Assembly: GCA_050084985.1 (NCBI GenBank)
Contig: JBITNC010000001.1
Span: 200,942,001 to 201,006,000 of the forward strand
Direction: 5' to 3'
DNA from: Nageia nagi
Taxonomy: Eukaryota > Pinophyta
DNA length: 64,000 nucleotides
A program made the translations under genes and the position numbers. The notes below the pieces were generated by a model. It made no database searches, had not been told where the DNA came from, and worked only from the letters and a program-made list of their open reading frames with translations. Of this stretch, positions 24,440 to 34,930 are shown piece by piece; position 1 is the first letter of the stretch; every line of letters begins with the position of its first letter.

Positions 24440-26850
24440 AGTATGGCTCAGCTAGCAAACTTCCCTACCTAGAATAATAGTCATCGCTTGGTTGTAGCTA
24501 CTAATTCACTACCTATACCTCAAGCAACTTTTAAAGTTTTTCTTAAGTATGATGGATCTAAAAATATGCCATATAATAACTACCAATATGTATCATTGCT
24601 AGCTTCTAGCTTTGATATTATTGATAAAATTATGATGACAAGGTTATTATCACATTTTTTTGAAGGCAAAGTAGCTGAATGGTTCAGGACTCTCACCCCC
24701 CAATCTATAAATTCATGGGAAGAGTTATGTCAAGCCTTTATTAAAATATTTTCTATAGATGGTAATGTTATCATGTTCCTTACCTTCATAGCATCTATCA
24801 AAAGGCATCCACGTGAATCTATTATTGATTTTAATATCAAATTTGAGAGAACATGAAAATCCATACCAATAAGGATAAGACCAAATAATGCTCAAGCTCT
24901 GGTATATTATCAAAAATCTTTCCTTCTTTACCTTAATATGCTTATTGTTATATTATAAGATACATTCCTAAATATTTATTAGATGGTTAAGACTATAGAA
25001 CATACCTTAGTTTCCTTTGGTAAAATGTAGCTCAAAATGATCATGCCTGTATTTCCTAGTTTACCTCCTAAGCAAACTCTATAAATAGATCATCCTAGAG
25101 TTCTTTCCCTACTACCTCCTCCTAAACCTACTATTCAAATTAGCTACCAACATTACCTACTCTCACATCTATAAGTATTAGTACTAAACCCAATTCTTAA
25201 GAAGAGGAAAGGATAAGGTAGTTGAACATAACTATTAGAAATCTATCTAATAAACTCAATCTACAAGAAAGGTAGAATCATGGTTTTAACTATAGAAGAT
25301 ATGATAATCAGTATTAACCAAGATTTTAGCTAAGGTCAATTAGTCAGAATAGTCTAATCATCCTAAAGTAATTGAGAATGTTGTTATGACCAATTCTACA
25401 GATAGTGTTGCTTTGGGCATTATGGAATGGTGTCTACCATGTTCAACTCCTCATTTTCTAGATTCATGTGTGATATATCAACATTAATATTTAAGGTTAC
25501 ATTCTAACCAAATGGTAGAATTTGCTTCAAATTTTGCTACTAACCTCAAAATGGTCAACTTTTGGGTTCTAAGATTTGTAAGAGAATAAGAAAATTATGT
25601 TCAAACTAGAGTAACTTCTTTAATAGCCCCACAATAGCCTCAAGCCACTCAGTAGTATCCATCTCCCACTCAACCCCAACCTGAACCTAAGAAAGCTAAG
25701 ACACCCTTAGCTCATCCTTATAACCAATAACATTAAGTCCCATTTAATCTAACTACTATTCTATCAAACTCATGTACTAGTGCCCTAGATGAAATAAATT
25801 CTGCTACAACAAGAAAAGAAATCTTGAATAAGGAAATACCTAGCATGTTGAGATATCCTTTTATCACTAATCATCATAAAGAAAAGGCTACTCAACACTT
25901 CAAAGCACATCAACAAAATGAACCAAGTAAGTCTATCCCATATGCTCCATATAATATTATAGAAGAATTGAAAAAAATTCCTTCTAGGATGATAATGTTT
26001 GGTGCATTAAAAATACCAAGTCAATTAGACATTTTGTAAGAAGTTTTAAAATTAAGAAATAGTAAAAAAGAACAAATGAAGAAAATCATATCTATGCTAT
26101 GTTTGAAGTTGTCCCTCCAACTACAATAGGTGTAACTAGACTCCCACCTTAGATTATTTCAACTTATTTTAGGGAAGGAATCTTTTGAGTGGTTTTATAG
26201 TCTTGAAAATAAAAACATCACTATCCATGAATAATTAAAATGAGTATTCATAAATCAATATCAACACAACATAAAAACAAAACCAACCCTTATCAATTTA
26301 GAAAGAATGAGACAATGTGAGAACCAATCATTTGAGGAATTTGTAAAAGCATGGAAGAAAATAGCAACATTTATAAATCTAAATGAAAAAGAGCTAAAAC
26401 ATATGTTGATAAAATCCCTTAGAGATAAGATGATATTGGAATTTTTCAACTACCTAGAGCAACCCCTCTCTAAGATGATTATGTCCATGATTCGAAAAGA
26501 GAAGCACCTTGTGAAAATTGATTCATATAAATTTAAAAGATAGGAAAAAAAGACCACCAACTATGAGAATGATAGCAATAGTTACAATGGTGAAAGAAAT
26601 GCCTTGTCCAACTAAGCATAAAACCTCTCAAGTATACACCAAGATTACAAAATATTATGATGAGTTGTTACAATCATTATTACAAAAGGGTTTGATTCAA
26701 CTACCACCTATAAACCAAAAGGGAACTAAAACTGTAGGAGGATTTTGTAGATATCATAGAATTCATACATAAAACATGCGAATGTAAAAAATTTAAAGAT
26801 GTTATCCAAGACTTGATAGAAAAAAAAGCAATTCATTCAAAAAATAAGAA
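24440..26850 (+). pseudogene. Element C gag region with two capsid-like cores, decayed
   Basis: The first capsid-like core is open at 24488-24856: FKVFLKYDGSKN, GKVAEWFRTLTPQSINSWEE and IKRHPRESIIDFNIKFERT. A downstream part (25824-26039) has YNIIEELKKIPSRMIMFGAL, a phrase type seen between gag and protease in Tat/Athila elements. At about 26180-26543 a second capsid-like core follows: SFEWFYSLENKN, then MRQCENQSFEEFVKAWKKIA. It ends with LIQLPPINQKG and a FCRYHRIHT knuckle (26640-26850, frameshifted), matching the gag ends of B and D. Protease, RT and integrase do not follow. Two cores in one element suggest either fusion of two element fragments or a duplicated gag. Confidence 0.7.
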
Positions 26851-26859
26851 GAAAAGAAA

Positions 26860-27449
26860 AAGACTCATGTACATGCAGATAATGAGAAATTGGGGATTTA
26901 CAAGAACCTCATGCCACAACACAACATAGTAATATTGTATACATAAGATAATATGATGAAAAAGCCAATTATCATAGGGGAACAATAGGGAAAACATTAT
27001 AATGAAGCTAGTACTAGTGGGGGCATAAGGCCCTCTAGTTATGTCATTTGGTAAACATGCATGATTTTACTAACACTAATGGAACTGATAGTAGGACAAA
27101 TGAACTAGTTAGCATCATGATGGAGAAAATGGGGGATCATTTTGATTTTATATCAAAAGCACTGGTGCTCTATTTTTGTCAAGAATGGACCACCTATAAT
27201 CCTCTTTTGTAGATAGCTTTCATCAAACTAAAAAATTAATGAATGCCCTTTGGCATGGAGTTTCAACTCCTAGATCACTATATCTTTTCAACCCTCTTAG
27301 AGTAGAGTTTTAGCTCTCATACTTATCATAAAATACATGTCATAAATAATAATTAAAATAAACAAAAGTCACCTTTTATATATATAAAAAGGTTCATTAT
27401 TTTACAAAATCTCAGCATGGTTGAGTAATCATCATGTGCCTAAAAGCTA
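26860..27449. other. Element C, gag-PMD junction, no pol
   Basis: No protease, RT or integrase text was found in any frame. Near 27250 the phrase TTGGCATGGAGTTTCAACTCC and then AGAGTAGAGTTTTAGCTCTC closely resembles the 40-bp tandem unit found at 30.2-30.8 kb, on the other side of the antisense gene. Confidence 0.5.
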
Positions 27450-29178
27450 TCACCTCCTAGAAGGACCTCCTCCCCCTAAACTATAACTAGTAGCACTGAT
27501 AGAGCCACTATCCCCACACCTAGTCTTGTATTTCTTGGCCCTCACTTTCTCTTCCCTTGCTTATCTATCAACCTCATGTAACTGCTCATAAAGATTCTAG
27601 ATTTGCATATTTGCTCTTTGTAGATCCTAGTATAGGCTAGTATAGTCTCCTCCATATCATAGCTATCCTTGTAGATCATTGATTTTGGCATCCTTTTGCT
27701 CTATGAGCCTATGTAGCTAAGTCATGTCTGGTTCAAGATCCTCATCATCTTCGTATAACATATAAATCACATATTATTATTACATGCATTTTATAATTAA
27801 AACAAATATATATAAGATAAAAAGAATAAAAACCATCATCATCATCCTCATCTTCGACCACATCCATGTATCTCTCTATATTGAGCTCATAATTATCCTG
27901 GTCTAGGTCATTCTACTCATTATGATTGCGATTAGCATCGAGTGTCTCATCATGTGCATCACCCATGTCATTTGATCCCCATCCTATCTATGTGTACCCT
28001 ATGTCCCACCCTATTAGTGCATCCTTTATATCATCCTTGCCTCCCTCATCTTAAAAATGGTCTATCTCATGTATGCCTAGGTGGTGAGGATTACATCTTC
28101 ACCACCAATTCATATAGTCCTTAGTATGCTTAGGATCATCTATATCTGGGTCATCATCAAAGTTAGAGTCTACACTAGGGGATGTCCACTTGAAATCCTA
28201 ATCTAGTATTGACTCATAGTCCTCTGGTAGATCCCTACTATAGTAGTAGCATACTACTATCTTGCAGTCATTTGGTATCCCCTGTTGCATTCCAAACAAT
28301 CAAAGTACTCACTTTGGCTTGTATGGCTCAACTAGTGCCCTACGTGCTTGGATATATGTTGAATGTCTCACCTAAGCTAGCTCATGTATATCCTCATTCC
28401 ATTTTGGGGCATATCTATAGGGATGCCATTACATTTATGACTCCTTGAGTGTGTCAAATCGTATCCTCCATCCCTCTAGGTCAACATCAAAAAAGTCAAG
28501 ACCATGTGTAGTTGCCCATTGTTGTCATGTGGGCATGTCATCAGGTAGATCTAGTGGTAGAGAAGTTGATCTAAAGATGCCTATGTGATCATAGGCCCAT
28601 ACCTATAGTATCATAGAGTGAGCCACTTATCTCCTCCCTCTCACCACCTCAACAAATGAATGTAAATCATGATATAACTATGCTAAAATAGCTGGGAACC
28701 ATGCATATTGTTTCTCATGTAGGACCATATCCATGATAATAAGAACCATCCCCATAGGAAATGTCTCACTACTCTTATCTGGATAGATAATATCATCTAG
28801 TAAGTAAGCAATAAGGAGCCTCAACCATAGGTTAGCCCATGCTAGAGGATCCTTTGATACACGTCCTATTAGGGAAACTCCCCTCTTATTATGGTTCACC
28901 TCAGCTGAGCCTATGAGCCATATGGTCCACTCCTTTGCTCGTTCCATGCTAGGAATGAGACCCATGTTCATCAGCTTACCTTTGATAGGTAGCCTAGTGA
29001 TCTTGTAAATATCCTCAAGTGTCACTATAATCTTCCTAATGGGTAAGTGAAAGGTGTTGGAATTAGGATCCCACCTCTCCATCAAAGCTATAAACATGTC
29101 TTGATCATGATAAATGTAATTAGCAAAGGCCAAAAAGCTCAAGGAAACAACCTCAAGTGTGCTCCAGCTCTCATCCAA
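27450..29178 (-). pseudogene. Element C antisense plant mobile domain (PMD) gene
   Basis: It is the best preserved PMD N-terminus in the window: 28678-29178 is open for 166 codons. Text: MFIALMERWDPNSNTFHLP, IVTLEDIYKITRLPIKGKLM and DPLAWANLWLRLLIAYLLDD. The frame continues with single stops through LYHDLHSFVEVVRG, VWAYDHI (the W-A-[YW]-[DE]-H motif of PMDs) and a long acidic tail (NFDDDPDIDD, EDEDDDDG). A candidate intron (about 27750-27838; GT...TATACGAAG on the minus strand) precedes a last coiled-coil-like exon (EQKDAKINDLQG, NLYEQLHEVDR, ending GGGGPSRR then stop at 27450). The first codon in the open part is TTG, so the true start lies upstream or in another exon. All internal stops are one transition from sense. 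Confidence 0.8.
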
Positions 29179-29309
29179 TTAAGACCATTATTAAGCAACC
29201 ATAAAAGTAGTACTCTTCCCAAAAGCCTACATGTAATAGCTATGATATTGGTACAAAGCACCCAAAAATAATATTAGTTCAATTATTAATGCATTTTTTT
29301 CAGTTTTGT

Positions 29310-29410
29310 AGAATAGTAAAAGAGGACCACCCATGGTCCAAACTATAGTAAAACTGGACTACCCATGGTCCAAACTAGGGTAGAAGGGACTACCAATGAC
29401 CCTCTTCTCA
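29310..29410. repeat. Palindromic motif repeat upstream of the antisense PMD gene of C
   Basis: GGACCACCCATGGTCCAAAC, GGACTACCCATGGTCCAAAC and GGGACTACCAATGACC stand in succession. The core is a near-palindrome (GGACCA...TGGTCC). The cluster lies ~140-230 bases upstream of the open PMD frame, in the leader or promoter zone. Confidence 0.65.
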
Positions 29411-30170
29411 TACATTATGATGACAAAATTTCATATGCAAGGTCATACAAAAAAGACCAACCTTATCATGGAGGTAGAAAAATGAAAAATAGTACTAAAA
29501 GTCAAAAATGAAATCAAAGGTATTCTAATGGGTAAAACCCTAGGGATAGAATGGTAGATTTATAGGGAAGCTATGAAAATACAAAAAAAAATTAAGAATG
29601 CAACAAAGAAAATATACCTAAAGATGATTTACCTAATGGTCGATAGGAGAGTTCATCACCAAAGTAGCTCTATGTCTCTCTCAACTTGTGATCAGTAAAG
29701 CCATGATAGGGAGATGTGAAAAAGAAGCAAAAGCAATCATAAATTGATAGTAGAATAGTCAAAAATAGGCACCCACTAAATAGGTTCTCAAAACTCCTAA
29801 GCACTCTCCACTCTAAAAATGCAAGCAAGTAATAATGAAATGGGGGTCAACCCTCTTTTATAATATTTTAAGAGCATATATCCCTAGATAGTATCAATTT
29901 GTACACCTATGGATTACAAGCAGGTAAATAGAGTAGTTAATCAAAATTAGCAAGAAATACACCATTTTTTATGTTTTACATTTTTCAAAAATTACTTAAG
30001 AAAAGGATCACTTGTAGCCTTCTTCTATCAAGCATTAAGGATTGCTGATAGTGTGCTTCTATCAAAATAGACCACTTGCATTCCTTATTTTGTCAGATTG
30101 AACATCTTGATTTGTTGGACATGATGAAGAATTACCTATATGACTATATCTTAGATCATATCTTGTTATA
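29411..30170. other. Element C, upstream of the PMD gene, no gene seen
   Basis: Non-coding. Two phrases, TAGCCTTCTTCTATCAAGCA and GTGTGCTTCTATCAAAATAG, near 30015 and 30050 look like a short direct duplication. Confidence 0.4.
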
Positions 30171-30780
30171 TGCCTCTTGGCATGGAAGTTTAACTCCCAA
30201 ATCAACATCATGGTTCTTTAGCATGAAGTTTTAGGCTTTATCACATATTATCATGCCTCTTGGTGTAGAGTTTTAGCTCTCATCATCATATCATGCCTCT
30301 TGGTGTAGATTTTTGGCTCTCATCATAATATAATGTCTCTTGGTGTAAATTTTTAGCTCTCATCATCATATCATACCTCTTAGCATAGAGTTTTAGCTCT
30401 CATCATCATATCACGCCTCTTGGTGTAGAGTTTTAGCTCTCATCATCATATCATGCCTCTTGGTGTAGATTTTTGGCTCTCATCATAATATCATGTCTCT
30501 TGGTGTAAATTTTTAGCTCTCATCATCATATCATACCTCTTAGCATAGAGTTTTAGCTCTCATCATCATATCATGCCTCTTGGTGTAGAGTTTTAGCTCT
30601 CATCATCATATCATGCCTCTTGGTGTGGAGTTTTAGCTATCATTATCATATCATGCCTCTTAACATAGATTTTTAGCTCTCGTCATATCATACCTCTTGA
30701 TCTAGAGTTTTAGCTCTCATCATATCATGCCTCTTGGTGTAGAGTTTCAGCTCTCATATTATCATGCCTCTTGGCACAAA
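30170..30780. repeat. 40-bp tandem array with a 160-bp higher-order period
   Basis: The unit TCATGCCTCTTGGTGTAGAG plus TTTTAGCTCTCATCATCATA is repeated about 14 times, in exact 40-base register from 30251 to about 30690, then less regularly. A variant block (GTAGATTTTTGGCTCT, GTAAATTTTTAGCTCT, TTAGCATAGAG) recurs at 160 bases, showing four units amplified as a block. It occupies the 3' untranslated zone of element C. Confidence 0.95.
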
Positions 30781-30889
30781 GTTAAGCTCCCATTCTATAG
30801 TATCATATTCGTTCATGTTTATCAAGGTTGTCATTTGTCATATGTTGTCTTATCAATAAGGTATTGGTGTGGTTATGGGTTGTCATGTG

Positions 30890-31016
30890 TGTTCATATGT
30901 TTTCATGTGTTATCATGTGTGGTCATGTGTTATCATGTGTGGTCATGTGTTGTCATGTGTTGTCATGTGTGGTCAAGTGTTGTCATGCATGGTCATGTGT
31001 GTGGCCATGTGTTGTC
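30890..31016. repeat. 10-bp minisatellite (GTGTKRTCAT)
   Basis: About twelve units alternating GTGTGGTCAT, GTGTTATCAT and GTGTTGTCAT. Frames through it give Cys/His/Val-rich periodic peptides that are not genes. Confidence 0.9.
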
Positions 31017-31240
31017 TATATCATGAAAAGGGGTAGATTGAAAAACATCATATTAAGGAGTTTTCTCAACCCATATCTAGCTTTTACAGGTTTTTCTATA
31101 TTACAATCTTTGTTGGAATTCAGATTGATTAGTGTTGGTATTTTGCTTATCAATGGTTGTTAACATTTCATTGCTATGACATCTTGATTTGTACTTTGAA
31201 TGGAAAATCTCAATGCACCTAGTGATATCAATTTCTCATT

Positions 31241-31252
31241 CAAAGTGGGGCA
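31241..31252 (+). other. Element C polypurine tract
   Basis: CAAAGTGGGGCA precedes a segment resembling the LTR starts of B. It compares with CAAAGAGGGGAAAA in B and AAAAAGGGGCAAAA in D. Confidence 0.65.
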
Positions 31253-32024
31253 TATATTATCACATAAATTTTATTTATGCATTTAAATAAATATATATGC
31301 TTGTACTAATACACACCTAGAATATTTAATGATATGATGTCAATGATTATCTTGAATATGGTTATGATATCAATGGTTGTCTTGAATATAGTTCTATATT
31401 GTGGGCTAACCCTATTTATGTAGGTACACACTGACCTAAGGAGTAGGTCATATTATTATCTATATAAATAGGGATCTAATAGTAAGTCCACATCAAGGAG
31501 ATACATGATCCCATATCTGGTCTTGGTGGTGGCAATCCTTTAGGTGTCTTTTGATGTCACCATTCAAGGCTATGGTTTATCTACTTCCTTATGCGAGTTA
31601 TTTTGACATCATTAATCTGTGTTCTAATTGAAACATCTATATGTAAATAATTGACTTGATTAGAAAGCAAAGAACACTTTGACAAAGACCATTGATGCTC
31701 CTTATTCATGTTAAATACACTACTAGGCTCCTCTTGTACAACATATAGATCACTCATGATCCTCTTTTCATGGTATTTTAGGTTATAGCTTTTAAAGCAA
31801 GATTCTTCTCCCATACACATATCAAACATATCATTATTCTTCATTGTTGGATACACTTTGTAAGGTAAGTATACAAATCATAGTTCTTGATTGGTATTAT
31901 CATCCTAATTCTTGAGTGGCTATCTTCTTCAACTATTTTTCTTTGTGTGGTCTAAATTACTATCTATAGCTCAAAAAAGGTATTTTGGGTTTTGTAATTA
32001 TTTATTTATTTACATTATTAAAAT
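31253..32024 (+). repeat. Element C 3' LTR (candidate), bounded on the right by element D
   Basis: It begins TATATTATCACATAAATTTT (TG decayed to TA) and continues ATTTATGCATTTAAATAAAT, which aligns with ATTTATGTATTTAACAAATC at the LTR start of B. A TATA-like CTATATAAATAGGG lies near 31460. No CA terminus is visible before the target duplication of D at 32025, so D may have inserted into this LTR. No continuation was recognised after 52650. Minus-strand frame 31581-31856 has no known domain. Confidence 0.45.
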
Positions 32025-32029
32025 ATTTG
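32025..32029. repeat. Target-site duplication of element D, left
   Basis: ATTTG directly precedes the TG of the 5' LTR and is identical to the five bases after the 3' LTR. Confidence 0.9.
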
Positions 32030-33117
32030 TGTAGACACTCAAAATAAACCCTACATCTAGTTTAACAACATATAAATACATAAAATAAGTATCTTTTTAA
32101 CATATATTACACTAAGATAATCATAACTCTTTATACAAGCTTCAAACAAGCTTGAAAACTCCATTATTAGATAGATCTCATCGAGTAGATGCAAAATGAG
32201 TGGTCATACGACCCCTTTTCATTAAAAAATGACCATTTCGTGATCATTTTAATATTATTATAAAAATTGTGGAAAAATTGTTAACGATCCAGTACGGTCG
32301 TTGACGATCCCTAATCAATTCAAAGATAGATAATTCTAAGCCCAGAATAGCCCAGCATGCATGATTTGATTAGAATAGCCCAACATGCATGATTTAGGAT
32401 TTTTTGTGCGGATTTGGGATAAGAACGCCTCAAAATTCGTACGAGATGTTACCTTGAATTTTGTGCCAGCAAGATAATGTATAACAAACATTGGAGCCTA
32501 TAAATATAGGCTTTGTATATGAACAAAGGGACCTAATTTATGATAGTGAAGCTCTATCAAGATTAAACCAGGAGTGTTATTAACAAAGATCTGAAGCTTG
32601 ATTATTACAAATCTACAATCAAGTTCATTTTAATCTTATGTTATTTACTTCTGATTCATATTTAATGTATTATCAGGTATACTTTGATGTTTTGTTCATT
32701 TTCTATGTGTAGGTTCAATACAGGAGAGGAACAATAGAAGTAACCACGAAGGAAAATAACTAGGATAAAATACAAAAGTTCAAAATTTGCAAAAGTTCAC
32801 TATAGTGTCCGAAATCATCAACGATCCATACATCGGTTGACGGTGATTTATCAGATCAATGACACAAGCCAACAGATTACAAAGTGCACTATAATAGTCA
32901 AGACTGCCATACATAGATCATTTTCGATCCCTATATCGATCGTTGCTGATCCATACAGATCGATAATGATCCCTTATTGTATTAAATTTCATTCAATCTT
33001 TTCGGATATAATATATGCATTATTATTGATGTGTAATATTGAATGTGTTCTGATTTATTATGTTGAATGATTAATTTTGGCTAAATTGAGTTTTAGGTGC
33101 ATAATTTGATATACACA
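32030..33117 (+). repeat. Element D 5' LTR (1088 bp)
   Basis: It runs TGTAGACACTC to GATATACACA. It contains a TATA box at 32499, one short direct repeat (GAATAGCCCAGCATGCATGA / GAATAGCCCAACATGCATGA near 32345-32390) and several GATCGT-type motifs (32281-32310, 32816-32850, 32917-32972). It is 18 bases shorter than the 3' LTR because it lacks one motif unit. The plus-strand frame 32837-33070 is not a gene. Confidence 0.95.
32499..32506 (+). promoter_or_regulatory. TATA box of element D 5' LTR
   Basis: TATAAATA lies 469 bases into the LTR, flanked by GGAGCC and TAGGC, and is conserved in the 3' LTR at 52028. It would drive the sense genomic transcript. Confidence 0.6.
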
Positions 33118-33120
33118 ATC

Positions 33121-33138
33121 TGGCGCTAGAAGGAGGGC
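33121..33138 (+). other. Element D primer-binding site
   Basis: TGGCGCTAGAAGGAGGGC starts three bases after the LTR end, in the position and with the TGG start of a tRNA 3'-end complement. The tRNA was not identified. Confidence 0.8.
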
Positions 33139-33287
33139 CCCTTGCATGCATTCAGAGAATTGGAATGAAAATAGGCTTGAGTTTCTTTTGTTTTGATCAT
33201 ATTTTGATTCTATTTGCATCTTGTGGAACTATAAACTAACTTAATCTATTTTATCTATTGTTTGTTTTTGTTCCTTATTTTTCCTGG

Positions 33288-33372
33288 ATCGATGATGATC
33301 AGACCATAATCACCAACGATCTCTATAAAATCGTCAACGATCTCTGTAAAATCGTTAACGATCCCTGTTAAA
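33288..33372. repeat. GATCGT-type motif array in the element D leader
   Basis: Three successive units, ACCAACGATCTCTATAAAAT, CGTCAACGATCTCTGTAAAA and CGTTAACGATCCCTG, follow GGATCGATGATGATC. CpG is kept here although CpG is rare elsewhere in the window. Confidence 0.85.
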
Positions 33373-34930
33373 ATTGGTATGTTTTCTAATCTGATGTAAA
33401 TACAGTAAGCGTAAGTAGGCATTTAAAATGACAATTGGTAAAATTTGCTCATGATCTCTTTGCTCATAGTGCATGTAGAAAATGGGTAGCAAAAATTTTA
33501 AAAATGCATTATTTAATATATGAGTGATATTTTTTATTTTCTTGGGTTAAGGGTACGTACACATTAATACTTTTTATCTCATCTACTTATGCTCTCCCTT
33601 TGCACTTTATGCGATCTAAGGTGACCATAATAGACTTGATAAGAAGGAATAATTAAATTTTTCTTTTCTTTCACACTATTATTAATTTGGTTAATATATT
33701 ACACATAATGACCTCTTACCAAGTCTGCCCTTACCACTCCAATGGAGGTCGAAGGGATATGTGACTAGTAAGAGAAGGTAATTTACTACACTTAATACTT
33801 CCACTATTGGAAGGAGTAAATGAATCACACTAAATGGAATGAACTCAAGGAAAATAAATCAGGTTTTGGGTAGTATAAATCATATTAAAAGGTTAATGAA
33901 TTGGATGGATTCGAATACACTAAGTACTTTCACTTAACAAAGTATGCTCTCACTTTTGCACTTCAAGCGATCTTAAGTGATCAGAAATAAGTCAAGTGAA
34001 AGAGGTAAAATTTATTCACATCTTATTTGGAAATATACTTCACATTAACACTCTTAAAGATGTCTTCCCTTACCACTCCATTGGAGGTTGAAGGGATTTG
34101 TGACTCTTGGAGGAGTAATTGAACCTCACTTAACTAATTCATCTACACTTAATGGTTTCTTACCAAGTCTGCTCTTACCACTCCATTGGAGGTCGAAGAG
34201 ATATGTGACTAATAAGAAAAGGGAATTTATCACACATAATACTTCCACAGCTGGAAGGGGTTAATGAACATCATTAAGAGGATGGATAATGAATCACATT
34301 ATAAAAAGAATAACATAGTTTATTAAGGTCAAACTCCACTAAAAATAAACTTTTGATTGTATCACATTGAGATAAGATAAGTAAATGGACATGAATGTTT
34401 GGGAGGGTAGTATGCATAAGTGTATTTTTACTTGTTTAAATGCATTTTATAAGGCCTTAAAGAAATAATTGAACATTAACGAGTTGGATGTTATTACCAA
34501 CAGTTAATTCTTACTCTTTGGAACCCACCGACATAACATACTTGAAACCATAGAGCAAGTTACACTTGGAAGTAATGACCAAGGTGACTTTTCCATAGGT
34601 AGGAGTCAAAAAAGAGACTCATCTAGAACCAAGCCAAAAGCCATAGAGACTTGTAAACATTAATTAGGATTATCCAACCTACCTTGTTTAACACTTGACT
34701 AGTCAAAATAAACTAGGAAAATTAAAAGGATTAAAAATGAACAACTCATATCGTTCATTTAACTCGGACATTAAAAATATGTGAAAAAGTTAAAAAAGAT
34801 AATCACATCGTTAAAAATAAGTTTGCATATAGGATGTTTGTGCATTAAATTATTTTCTTGAAAACATAATATAAAAGATAAAAATAGAATTTCTTTTTTT
34901 ACGATGTTTGTTTATAATATTTAAAAAAAA
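33373..34930. repeat. Element D 5' leader with three ~60-base direct repeats
   Basis: The phrase CTTACCACTCCAATGGAGGT then CGAAGGGATATGTGACTAGT occurs near 33727, 34069 (TTGAAGGGATTTGTGAC) and 34164. The first and third share longer flanks (TACCAAGTCTGCCCTTACC before, AATACTTCCACTATTGGAAG after). No ORF is seen before the gag ATG at 34931. The inverted CCA-TTGGAGG arrangement could fold locally. Confidence 0.75.

Noticed and set aside
30170-30780. CRISPR-like regular array
   Set aside because: Units are contiguous 40-bp tandem copies with no unique spacers, in eukaryotic retroelement DNA.
30727-31163. Two overlapping Cys/His/Val-rich frames (metallothionein-like look)
   Set aside because: The composition comes from the 10-bp GTGTGGTCAT minisatellite in two frames. 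No gene structure.
32837-33070. Small plus-strand frame conserved at 52369-52599
   Set aside because: The conservation is explained because both lie at the same position of the two LTRs of element D.
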